DNA from: Roseovarius sp. Pro17
GTDB lineage: Bacteria; Pseudomonadota; Alphaproteobacteria; Rhodobacterales; Rhodobacteraceae
DNA length: 64,000 nt
NCBI RefSeq assembly: GCF_035599575.1
Contig: NZ_CP141179.1
Location: forward strand, 868,001-932,000
Direction of reading: 5' to 3'
The notes under the pieces were generated by a model that ran no database searches, had not been told where the DNA came from, and worked only from the letters and a program-made list of their open reading frames with translations. Of this stretch, positions 34,587 to 42,489 are shown in pieces (positions within the stretch are counted from its first letter, which is position 1; each line of letters starts with the position of its first letter). Position numbers and translations under genes: made by a program.

Positions 34587-35455
34587 CGCGAAGCCTCGTC
34601 CAGTACGACGCCGATTGACAGAAGGGCAAATTGCGCCAGCGATGTACGGAAAGTGCGCATCGCTGGCCCCCTTGAGGGATCGTACATCAGGCGCCAAGCC
34701 GCCAAAAGAAACGGGGCTCCGCCCGCCACTGCGAAGAGGCCATAGATCCAGCCCATTCCGAACCACAGCGGCACCAGCGACAGCGCAAACAGCGCAGCGA
34801 CGTGGCTGAATATTACTGGCGCCCAGACATTGGGCTTTGACACGACCGGCAGCATCGGGATGTTCGCGCGTCGATAATCCTCGCTGCGGGCGACAGCAAG
34901 GCTCCAGAAATGCGGCGGCGTCCAAAGAAGCAGAACCGTCGCCAGAATTGCCGGAACCGGGCCGATGACGGGGCCAAATTGCGGTGCCGCGGCCGCCGCG
35001 CCGGCCAGCACCGCGAAACTGCCCGCCGCGCCGCCAATTACGACGTTCCAGACTGTGCGGGTCTTTAGCCAGACGGTATAGATCACGCCGTAGGTGAGCG
35101 CACCGAGAAAGACGAGGACCGTGGCCAGCGTGCCGCCGACCGACCACGCCATCAGCAGCGCCCCGATCAGCAGCGCCAGCAGAGTCACCGGCCAGATTGG
35201 CCCGGCCTTCAGAACACCGCTGGCAAATGGCCGGTTTCGGGTGCGCGCCATCATGCGGTCGCTGTCGCGCTCGTAATATTGGTTGAACCCTCCGGCCGCA
35301 CCAGATGCCCCGAGAACGGCGAGCGCAAATACCAGCGCCTCAAGCGTGCCAAGCTCGCCGCCTCCCGTCATCACCCCGACAAGTGCAGCGAGGGCAATGA
35401 AAAAACCGATCCGCAGTTTGAGTATCGAGACAGTCATGTTCAGGGCGGCAAGCAT
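34574..35455 (-). CDS. ctaB: protoheme IX farnesyltransferase (heme O synthase)
   Basis: A 293-residue UbiA-superfamily prenyltransferase with seven to nine transmembrane helices. The first prenyl-diphosphate motif is NQYYERDSDRMMARTRNRP and the second region WTPPHFWSLAVARSEDYRR, both diagnostic of CtaB/CyoE. It farnesylates heme B to heme O for the heme-copper subunit. AAAGGACAG before the ATG at 35455 sets the start. Its presence suggests subunit I carries a farnesylated high-spin heme, unlike canonical cNOR, which uses heme b. Confidence 0.9.
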   Translation of the reverse strand: MLAALNMTVSILKLRIGFFIALAALVGVMTGGGELGTLEALVFALAVLGASGAAGGFNQYYERDSDRMMARTRNRPFASGVLKAGPIWPVTLLALLIGALLMAWSVGGTLATVLVFLGALTYGVIYTVWLKTRTVWNVVIGGAAGSFAVLAGAAAAAPQFGPVIGPVPAILATVLLLWTPPHFWSLAVARSEDYRRANIPMLPVVSKPNVWAPVIFSHVAALFALSLVPLWFGMGWIYGLFAVAGGAPFLLAAWRLMYDPSRGPAMRTFRTSLAQFALLSIGVVLDEASRWAF

Positions 35456-35472
35456 GGCTCTGTCCTTTCGTC

Positions 35473-37203
35473 CTAGTTGAACAGCCAAAGGTCTGAGAGG
35501 TACTTCCAGTTCACGAAGTAGTAGAGAACGAACGTGAAGAAGAAGATGGTGACCAGCATGACCGTGCCGGGGATCTTGAGCGAGGCTTCGCTGCCATATT
35601 CCGACACCGCCTGAGCGCCCCCGTCATGCAGCGGAAACACCAGCTTGGCGCCGGGCTGATCAAGGCGCGGCCCGCCTAGGATCGACGCAACGACGAGCAC
35701 GATGAACAGCAGCCCGCCTGCGGCCGCGAGGATTGCGGACATACCGTTGAGGCCCATCATCAGATAGGCGGCAGGCGCGAATTCATAGGGATGCGCCGCA
35801 TCCACCAGTGAGATGTCCCAGTGACGGCGCGGCACCCCCAGCGTGCCCGCACCCATCATGAAGAGCGATATCCCGCCGGCGCCGATGCCAAAGAGATAGG
35901 GCTGCCATTTCGCCAGCGTTGGCCAGATGATGTCACGCTGGAATATCAGCGGCACCACCAGATATGTCATCGCCATGAAGGCCAGTGTCGTGCCCGCAAC
36001 CACGGTGGCGTGGAAATGACCCGGCACATAGATGGTATTGTGCATCAGCACGTTAAGCTGCTCGGTGCCCAGAATCACGCCGGTAATGCCGCCGAGAAAG
36101 CCGAACATCACCAGGCTCATGAACATCCCCGAGAACGCCGGATTGCCCCAAGGCGCTTTGGTCAACCATTCGAACATCCCGCGGGTATAGCCGTTGCGGC
36201 GCTGCGCCGCCTCAATAGCACCCGGCACAGTCAGCCCGTGGATCATCGAGGCCATCACGGCCAGATACATCATGTAGCTGGTGTTGATGATCTTCCACGA
36301 CGAACTCATCCCCGGTTCGGCCAGAAGGTGGTGGGCCGAGGCGAGCTGCAGGAACAGGATATACATCAGGAAGGCAAAGCGGCTGACCTTCTCGGACAGC
36401 GGCTTGGCCCCGACGACCATCGCCGCGATCGCGTACCAGATCGCGATATGGGCGGCGACGTTGATCTGCTGGCTGGAATGGCCCATGCCCCACCACACCA
36501 ATTTATACATCAGCGTGTCGATGCCCGAGATCAGCCCGAGCGACCACAGCCATGTCGGCACCAGGATGATCGCGCCGCAAGCCAGCGTGAACACCGCGAT
36601 GATCGCAGCGGTAATGGCTCCGAATGTTACCAGCGGCACGGAGCCTTCATAGGTCTTTTCGTCCTTGGCCACGACAAGCGTGCCGAAGAAGACAAAGACC
36701 CCGATCAGCGCCCCCACCGCGAAAACGATCAGCGACAAATAGAACCAATGCTCGGCCATCATCGGCGGATAGGAGGTGAACATCACCGTCGAGTCGCCGT
36801 TCAGCACGGCGTAATTGGCCATCACCGCACCGATGATCATCAGCCCGAAGCCCAGCCATGCCCATCGCGGCGTTGCCAGCCGCGAGCCGAGCAGCACCGT
36901 CGCGGCGAAGTAGAGCACTGCGATCTCGAAGAAGATGATCCAGAACAGCAGCACATTGGCACCGTGCCCGGTCAGCACCAGATAAAACCATTCGGCAGGC
37001 AGAAGCTGCACCGCAGGCCAGCGCGTCAGCGCGACCATCAGGCCGAAGAACCCGCCAACCGCCAGAAAGACGACCGCCGCGACGGCATTGGCGCGGATCA
37101 GCAGTTCGGCGCTGCGCTCGATGCGGCGCCCGGTGAACGGGCAGGTGCGATACCTGACGTCCGGGCCGGCATATCCGATTGCTCCGTGATCAATGGTAGT
37201 CAT
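35473..37203 (-). CDS. heme-copper oxidoreductase subunit I lacking the active-site Tyr (probable NO reductase)
   Basis: A 576-residue protein with about 13 transmembrane helices. Low-spin heme ligands H80 (LTGHG) and H398; high-spin heme H396 (VPGHFHAT); CuB ligands H242, H291 and H292 (ASAHHLL). In helix VI the O2-reductase motif HPEVY is replaced by H242-SSQQ, so the cross-linked Tyr is Gln246. Without it, proton/electron donation for O-O cleavage is lost. Related CuA enzymes with this change are described as non-canonical NO reductases (eNOR/sNOR groups). I infer NO reductase; annotation as cytochrome c oxidase would mislead. Between CuA subunit II and ctaB in one operon. Confidence 0.8.
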   Translation of the reverse strand: MTTIDHGAIGYAGPDVRYRTCPFTGRRIERSAELLIRANAVAAVVFLAVGGFFGLMVALTRWPAVQLLPAEWFYLVLTGHGANVLLFWIIFFEIAVLYFAATVLLGSRLATPRWAWLGFGLMIIGAVMANYAVLNGDSTVMFTSYPPMMAEHWFYLSLIVFAVGALIGVFVFFGTLVVAKDEKTYEGSVPLVTFGAITAAIIAVFTLACGAIILVPTWLWSLGLISGIDTLMYKLVWWGMGHSSQQINVAAHIAIWYAIAAMVVGAKPLSEKVSRFAFLMYILFLQLASAHHLLAEPGMSSSWKIINTSYMMYLAVMASMIHGLTVPGAIEAAQRRNGYTRGMFEWLTKAPWGNPAFSGMFMSLVMFGFLGGITGVILGTEQLNVLMHNTIYVPGHFHATVVAGTTLAFMAMTYLVVPLIFQRDIIWPTLAKWQPYLFGIGAGGISLFMMGAGTLGVPRRHWDISLVDAAHPYEFAPAAYLMMGLNGMSAILAAAGGLLFIVLVVASILGGPRLDQPGAKLVFPLHDGGAQAVSEYGSEASLKIPGTVMLVTIFFFTFVLYYFVNWKYLSDLWLFN

Positions 37204-37219
37204 GTCCCAGGTCCCCCGC

Positions 37220-37774
37220 TTATTCGACGACGCGGATTATGCCGGTCATCATGTGATGGCCGATGCCGCAGTATTCGTTGCAGACGACGCCGTAATCGCC
37301 CGTTTCAGTCGGGGTCAGCGTCAGGATGTGTTCATAGCCCGGATGCACCGAGATATTGATGTTGACGGGCTGGAGCGAAAAGCCGTGCTGCCAGTCAGCC
37401 GATGACAGGTGAAACCGATAGCTCTGGTCCTTCTTCAGCTCCAGCGCCGGCCACCATTCCCAGAGCCGCCCCAGCATATAGACATCGCCGCCCGCCGGCG
37501 GGCTGACCACGGGGACGCCGTCGATCTCGACCGGCTCGCCGGAGGCGTCCAGTAGTTGGTATTCATCGGCGAATGCCTCGACCTTTTCGACGAATGTGTC
37601 GGGATTGATGCGATAGGTTTCCGTGGACAGGTTCTGATTGCCGATGAAGTGCCAGGCAATCATGAAAAAGAACATGAACAGCCCCCACAGAAAGGCGATT
37701 ATGATCCACGCCAGCTCGATACCGTGGATCGGCTCCTTCCACCAAAGGCGGTTGCTCGGAGGGTTGATGGACAT
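37220..37774 (-). CDS. CuA-containing subunit II of the heme-copper complex
   Basis: A 184-residue protein with one N-terminal transmembrane helix (about 21-41) and a cupredoxin domain. CuA ligands are complete: H130 (DWQHGF), C165, E167 carbonyl position, C169, H173 and M176 (CNEYCGIGHHMM). It accepts electrons from a c-type cytochrome or cupredoxin and passes them to subunit I. It is shorter than aa3-type subunit II (only one TM). Start at 37774 (MSINPPSNRL) is favoured by spacing over 37789. Confidence 0.9.
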   Translation of the reverse strand: MSINPPSNRLWWKEPIHGIELAWIIIAFLWGLFMFFFMIAWHFIGNQNLSTETYRINPDTFVEKVEAFADEYQLLDASGEPVEIDGVPVVSPPAGGDVYMLGRLWEWWPALELKKDQSYRFHLSSADWQHGFSLQPVNINISVHPGYEHILTLTPTETGDYGVVCNEYCGIGHHMMTGIIRVVE

Positions 37775-37801
37775 GGCACAACCTTTCAAGATGGTTTGCG
37801 A

Positions 37802-37981
37802 TCAGTTGGCGATCGGAACGGAGGCGACTTCCATCACACCCCAGATAATGTAGAGCACCGTCGGCATCGTGACGCCGATGAATAAAAGCAGAAATGGGTT
37901 GTCCAAAATGCGCTGCATGGCCGGGATCGGCTCAACTGGCTGCGGTGCAGCGGCGGGATTGGTGTCGTCGTTCTTTTCCAT
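37802..37981 (-). CDS. small single-TM subunit of the heme-copper complex
   Basis: A 59-residue protein: a Pro/Ala-rich polar N-terminus and one transmembrane helix (NPFLLLFIGVTMPTVLYIIW). First gene of the reverse operon, 27 nt before the CuA gene. The position and size match small accessory subunits of heme-copper enzymes; no sequence family is named. Confidence 0.7.
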   Translation of the reverse strand: MEKNDDTNPAAAPQPVEPIPAMQRILDNPFLLLFIGVTMPTVLYIIWGVMEVASVPIAN

Positions 37982-38051
37982 GTGTATCACCCCTGAGTGA
38001 CAAGGCAGTAATGCCGCGTCCCGCTCGGTGAGCTTGCACCTTTACGGTGCG

Positions 38052-38070
38052 CACAGACCTGCGGTCTGTG
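38052..38070. promoter_or_regulatory. hairpin in the leader of the heme-copper operon
   Basis: CACAGACC-TGC-GGTCTGTG is a perfect 8-bp inverted repeat 71 nt upstream of the first gene, between it and the Fnr-like box. It could be a 5'-UTR stabilising hairpin or a protein site. Confidence 0.35.
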
Positions 38071-38198
38071 ATCGGGTAAAAGGGATAACCGGCGAGTGTA
38101 TTACCAGATGGGCAGGGCATCATGTGCCAAACCCGCTGCCAGCAAATCCAGACTACAGGGCCACTTGAAAACGATAATTGAAATTAACTTGGGGCGAC

Positions 38199-38212
38199 AT
38201 GACCTAAATCAA
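38199..38212 (-). promoter_or_regulatory. Fnr/Dnr-type box upstream of the heme-copper operon
   Basis: Read on the operon strand: TTGATTTAGGTCAT, matching the TTGAT-N4-RTCAA consensus of Fnr/Dnr/Nnr regulators except the last base. It lies about 218 nt upstream of the first gene, which is long for class II activation but possible with an extended leader. It would give low-oxygen or NO-dependent control. Confidence 0.45.
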
Positions 38213-38499
38213 CGACGGTTTGCTGAAATCTTGTTTTGCACACCGGCTCTGGACGTCGTTGCGATCCGCGAATCACCAGAGCGTTCATCACCGGATCGCT
38301 GGACAGAACCGCCCATTTCCGCCGATAAGCAGTTCGAAATATGTGCCCAGTCTGAGGTGGAATTGGTCGGGGGGTGTCCGTACTACGTGCCCACTTGGGA
38401 TCCAAAATACTGTCCTGCACACAATGGTCCGGTTCAAGGAAGCTGCACTGCAGCGAGGCGACGACTTGCCTAAGGGGCGCGTTGAGCGGTTCATGATAT
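38213..38499. other. stretch between recombinase relic and the heme-copper promoter
   Basis: No gene supported. Overlapping frames lack family features. Confidence 0.35.
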
Positions 38500-38896
38500 T
38501 CTTGGCCCGATGACTGGCCGAAATGCTCGGCCTGATTCCTCCAACCTACCGAAAACGGCTCCATTAACCCGGTCAACGAGATCTCCAGCCCCTGCTGGCC
38601 ACCTATGATCGCCTCAATGATATCGGGTGCAAGCAGCGTGAGCCGCAGAACGCGCGTCATGTAGGAAGGTGCGATCCCTCGCGCTCGGCCAGCTCGGCGA
38701 TGGTCGATAAGTTGCCAGATTCCAGCATCCGCTTCCAGCGAAAGGCTCGGGCCAGCGCCTTGACCAACGTGTTGCCCATCTTGCTGTGCCCAGATGCCCC
38801 GTCCAGCGTCTGCATCTCCTTGTGGCCGCCACGCTTCACGAGGCGGAATGGGATATGCACTGTCACGGTTTCAGGCATCGGCTTCGCGCGGGTCAT
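38500..38896 (-). pseudogene. recombinase-associated HTH protein, frameshifted
   Basis: MTRAKPMPETVTVHIPFRLV...NTLVKALARAFRWKRMLESG, then AELAEREG; after a 1-nt deletion at about 38668 the frame moves to TRVLRLTLLAPDIIEAIIGG. Together these form the small HTH protein normally encoded just after large serine recombinases. The start overlaps the recombinase stop (ATGA). The 3' end runs into unrelated sequence near 38510. Confidence 0.7.
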
Positions 38897-39513
38897 GCGG
38901 CTGCCCCGGGATCGGCCATCATTTCTCGCGCCAGTCCGGTCAGCCAGTCCATGCGGAGGTGAACATTCAGGCCATCGGTGCCGATGTCGATCCGCTCGAC
39001 CAGCAGTGTCGCGATACGCGCCTGCTCGGCGGGGAAGAGTTCATCCCACAGCGGATCAAGACGGGTCAGTGCATCACGGGCGCCGGCCTCGGTGATCCCG
39101 CCATCCTTGGCGCGCGCCGCTGTCCACGTGCCCGCGACGATCTCGGGTTGGTGGAACACGGCGCGGCGTTGGTCGATGACGGCGGATTCGATCTCACCTG
39201 CGGGGACGCGTCCGACAGGGCAAGACCCGGCACCATGCTTGAGCACCGTCTGGCTGACATAGTAGCGGTAGAGCTTGCCGCCCTTGCGGGCGCGGGTCGG
39301 TGAGAAGGCGGCGCCATCGGGGCCGCAGAGTAGACCCTTGGGCAGTGCGGACGTGTCGGGACGGGTGCGGGCCGCTCGTTTACGGGGGCTTTAGGTCAGA
39401 ATGGCGTGGACCTTGTTCCAGACGTCGCGTTCGATGATGTCATCGTGTTCGCCGGGATAGCTGTTCCCCTCGTGAACCGCCTCACCGATGTAGGCGCGGT
39501 TGTTCAAAGGCCG
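38893..39513 (-). pseudogene. large serine recombinase, C-terminal fragment
   Basis: The frame NNRAYIGEAVHEGNSYPGEH then DDIIERDVWNKVHAILT, an in-frame TAA (39391-39393, probably Glu), and SPRKRAARTRPDTSALPKGL...SFTPTR-like FSPTRARKGGKLYRYYVSQT. This is the zinc-ribbon part of a phage-type recombinase. It continues to the coiled C-terminus ending PGAAA. The N-terminal catalytic resolvase domain is missing, so it is inactive. Confidence 0.75.
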
Positions 39514-39999
39514 ATATAGGAATTTCTTTTAGATACTGTTGCCACGGCTTGTCCGTAATTCCCGCGCCAGTTCCGGAGCTGCAAATTGGAGATCCGGAGG
39601 CGTCGTCACCTTGCAGGCGCTGCGCTCCAAGTTTCGATACAGCGTCGCTACGCTGTCCTTCGAGCAAGAGGATATTAATGTGGATTGCTTCAACGCGGGC
39701 GATCCGGATTTGCGAGCAGGCGTCGCTCGAGCATTTTCGCTGCTTTTTTCGACGTCGCGTATTCAAAGCTTCCACCATCGGCGCGGTTGCACCCCCTGGT
39801 CGGCGCGCACACGCACACCGGTCGGCTGGAGGTCAATATCCTGATGGTGCGGGCCATCAGCCGGTTTGTGCAACAGAGTCGAATTCTGGTGCCACATCGT
39901 GCTTGCCCAATGGCAACGGATCCCAACCTTCTCTTGTTTTTTCGATACCGTTGTCGGTCGATCCGCCATATCCCACCGGCAACGCGATCTTGCCCCTGA
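39514..39999. other. mobile-element debris
   Basis: A GTTTGTGCAACAGAGTCG-like stretch at about 39868-39885 resembles an IS5-type end. Open frames on both strands are short and lack motifs. No gene supported. Confidence 0.35.
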
Positions 40000-40360
40000 T
40001 CAGCTGTGGTCTTCTTCCAGCACTTTTCGCGCGGCGCGAAAACATTCCAGAGCCTGCGGCACGCCGCAATAGATGTCGATGACGTGGACGATCGCGCGGA
40101 TCTCATCGAGGCTGACGCCGTTGTTGAGCGCACCGCGGCAGTGGATCTCCCATTCGTGCATCTCGCCCAATGCGCCGATTATGGTGAGGTTCAGCATCTA
40201 GCGGGTCTTGAGCGCGATCACGTCGTCGCCCCAGCCGAACCCCCAGCACCAGGCGGTCATCGCCTCCTGAAAGGGGCGGGTGAAATCATCGGCGGTGGCC
40301 AGGTTTTTCTCGACATATTCTGCGCACAGCGTCGCCTCGCGTTGCTCAAACCCCTTTAGG
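40000..40360 (-). pseudogene. carboxymuconolactone decarboxylase-family gene, broken
   Basis: Pieces in order: EQREATLCAEYVEKNLATAD with DFTRP, a frameshift near 40265, QEAMTAWCWGFGWGDDVIAL-KTR, an in-frame TAG (40198-40200), then MLNLTIIGALGEMHEWEIHC, RGALNNGVSLDEIR and VYCG-like IYCGVPQALECFRAARKVL. The CMD/AhpD fold is recognisable, but the frame is broken twice. It lies 3' of the Rieske gene on the same strand and may once have belonged to that operon. Confidence 0.75.
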
Positions 40361-40387
40361 ACAGGTTTTCGTCAAATGTATCTATCG

Positions 40388-41512
40388 TCACAGGTCCTTG
40401 TTGCCTGCGCCGCCAGCATCCACCGCCGCGCGCATCCATTGTTGCAATGTCTGCACCGAATGTTCGGAGTTCAGCCCGCAGGCCGGGTCCAGAACCAGCG
40501 GGCCGGGTTTGTAGCCGCGGCTTTGCAGGCCGCGATAAACGCTTTCGACAAGGTGGATATCCTCTTCCACGGTGGTCGCGCGGTCCTGAATCGCCAGGCG
40601 CCGGATCACCTCGCTGTCCTCGCCCCCGGGCGTGAACCAGCCGCGCCAGACCGTGCATTGATCGACGTCGTGGGCGCGCCAGTGATAGGTGTTCAGCACG
40701 TTGCCCGGATAGATCTGGAACGAGAACATCGGCCAGAGGTAAAAGCTGCGATACTCGCCCGCATGCGGTCTGGACAGGTCGATGTCATAGCTCATCGCGT
40801 CCAGCGACTGACATTCGGTGGTGTGGCGCAGCACATAGCCCTGCTCGGAGGGTTGGATGTCATAGGTGTCGGGCTTGATGACGCCGGTTGAAAAGGTCGG
40901 GTGGTTAAGTGAGCAGTGGTAGCATTCCGAGTAATTCTCAATCGAGACCTTCCAGTTGCACTGCTCGGGTATCTCGACCCATTCCAGCGGCTCTAGGATG
41001 TCGATATCGGGCACGTATTCGCCCAGTTCAGTACGTACATCGGGATACCAGTCGTCCATCGGCGCTGCATCTTCGTCAAGATTGACGAAGATGAAGCCAT
41101 GAAAGCTTTCGGTGCGCACCGAAGTCAGGCAGATCTTGGAGCGGTCGAATCCCGGAACGGATTTGATATTGGGACCGGCGCGCAGTTCGCCCGTCATCTC
41201 GTAGGTCCAAGCATGGTAGGGGCAGACGACGACACGCGTGGTGCCTGAGCCGCTGACCAACTGATGTGCCCGGTGCTGGCAGACATTGTAGAACGTCCTC
41301 AGCACGTTATCGCGGCCTCGGATGCAGAACAGGCTTTCACCGGCCAGCTCGAAACTGAAATAATCGCCCGCGCCGCGCACCTGGCTTTCATGGCCGGCAA
41401 ACTGCCATGTGCGGGCCAGCAGGCCCTTGCGTTCCTGCGCGAAAATCGCGGGGTCGGTGTAGTAACGCGCCTCCAGTGAGTGGACCGGGGCGGGGGTGTC
41501 ATGAACGGTCAT
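40388..41512 (-). CDS. Rieske-type aromatic-ring-hydroxylating / N-demethylating oxygenase alpha subunit
   Basis: A 374-residue protein. Rieske [2Fe-2S] motif: CQHRAHQL and CPYHAWTYEM at about residues 79-103. The mononuclear iron site is in ENYSECYHCSLNHP (two His) with a later Asp. Closest in layout to GbcA/stachydrine-demethylase enzymes that remove N-methyl groups from betaines. The start at 41512 overlaps the RpiR stop by ATGA. A reductase subunit is not in the window. Divergent from the FAD dehydrogenase gene, all pointing to quaternary-amine catabolism (inference). Confidence 0.85.
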   Translation of the reverse strand: MTVHDTPAPVHSLEARYYTDPAIFAQERKGLLARTWQFAGHESQVRGAGDYFSFELAGESLFCIRGRDNVLRTFYNVCQHRAHQLVSGSGTTRVVVCPYHAWTYEMTGELRAGPNIKSVPGFDRSKICLTSVRTESFHGFIFVNLDEDAAPMDDWYPDVRTELGEYVPDIDILEPLEWVEIPEQCNWKVSIENYSECYHCSLNHPTFSTGVIKPDTYDIQPSEQGYVLRHTTECQSLDAMSYDIDLSRPHAGEYRSFYLWPMFSFQIYPGNVLNTYHWRAHDVDQCTVWRGWFTPGGEDSEVIRRLAIQDRATTVEEDIHLVESVYRGLQSRGYKPGPLVLDPACGLNSEHSVQTLQQWMRAAVDAGGAGNKDL

Positions 41513-42420
41513 GTCTGCCAATCCTTGTCCTCGACATAGATACCCAGTGCCTGCCGCTGCGCGTGATAGGCGTCGATTGAGGTCACCACATCCTCGCCGG
41601 CCTCGGCAATGATGAACGCGATCAGCACCTCGAAGAACGCGGTCAGCGCGATCGTCGAGATGAAGAATTGCGGCGTGTCCGTCGGCACAACAAAACGGTG
41701 CTGCGCGTCGGCCATGATGGGGCAGGCAAGGCTGTCGGATATGGCGATGACAGGCACGCCCTGCGCGCGCGCCACGGCGACAGCCTCGACGATTTCGCGC
41801 CGGTAGGGGCGGAAGGTCATGGCGATCAGGATATCGCCGGCGTCTGCGCGCGCAATGCCATCGACCGGCAATGTGCCGCCCTGGGGCAGGGCGCGCACGC
41901 CGTCGATGGCCATTCCGGCGAGGTAGGCAAAGTTGCGGGCCACCGCATTGTTCACCCCGACGCCCAGCACATAACAGCGCCGCGCGGCGACGATGTCCTT
42001 TGCGGCGACCTCGATCAGGTGATGATCGGTTGAGGCGAAAAAGCTGACGATGTTGTCGATGGCCGATTCCGCAGAGGCGGCATAAAGCGCGCCGATCTCG
42101 CCACGCTGCGCCAGCGATTGCAGCCAGCGGGCGCGGTCGGGATAGGTCTCGCGGCCCTGGCGGATCTCGTCGCGGAACACTTCGCGAAACGCCTCATAGC
42201 TATCCATGCCCAAGCTGCGGGACAAACGTACCAAGGTGTTCGGTTTGACCTCCGCCTTGGTGGCCAGCTGCCGGATTGAATTGACGCCGATCTCATACGG
42301 GTTTTCCAGTAGGAAATTGGCCAGTTTCGCCAGCTCTGGCGTCAGATCAGCGCGCGCAGACTGCAGCGTTTCGAGAAGCTCGGCAGAGGTTGCGGGATTT
42401 GGTACGTTTGTTTGCTTCAT
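41509..42420 (-). CDS. RpiR/MurR family transcriptional regulator
   Basis: A 303-residue regulator with an N-terminal HTH_6 domain (ELAKLANFLLENPYEIGVNS, IRQLATKAEVKPNTLVRLSR) and a C-terminal SIS domain (CYVLGVGVNNAVARNFAYLA; LIAMTFRPYRREIVEAVAVA). SIS domains bind phospho-sugars or other small ligands. It is divergent from the catabolic genes at 42490 onward and co-transcribed with the Rieske gene. Three 30-bp-spaced repeats in the divergent region are its likely operators. Confidence 0.9.
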   Translation of the reverse strand: MKQTNVPNPATSAELLETLQSARADLTPELAKLANFLLENPYEIGVNSIRQLATKAEVKPNTLVRLSRSLGMDSYEAFREVFRDEIRQGRETYPDRARWLQSLAQRGEIGALYAASAESAIDNIVSFFASTDHHLIEVAAKDIVAARRCYVLGVGVNNAVARNFAYLAGMAIDGVRALPQGGTLPVDGIARADAGDILIAMTFRPYRREIVEAVAVARAQGVPVIAISDSLACPIMADAQHRFVVPTDTPQFFISTIALTAFFEVLIAFIIAEAGEDVVTSIDAYHAQRQALGIYVEDKDWQT

Positions 42421-42471
42421 GATTGACGAGGCTACATTTGTCTTTTACGCATGTCTACAGGAAACATTTGT
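42404..42471. promoter_or_regulatory. three operator-like direct repeats at 30-bp spacing
   Basis: ACGTTTGT (42404-42411), ACATTTGT (42434-42441) and ACATTTGT (42464-42471) are in the same orientation, starting exactly 30 bp apart (about three helical turns). The first lies inside the RpiR coding start, the last 10 nt before the ATG at 42481. The phasing suggests cooperative binding of the RpiR protein on one DNA face. Inferred. Confidence 0.6.
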
Positions 42472-42489
42472 TCGAAAGGGATGCAACGC

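Noticed and set aside
35821..37359. 512-residue forward open frame, the longest on that strand here
   Set aside because: It lies entirely antisense to heme-copper subunit I and subunit II, is His/Arg/Gln-rich, and has no domain signature; it is a GC-rich shadow.
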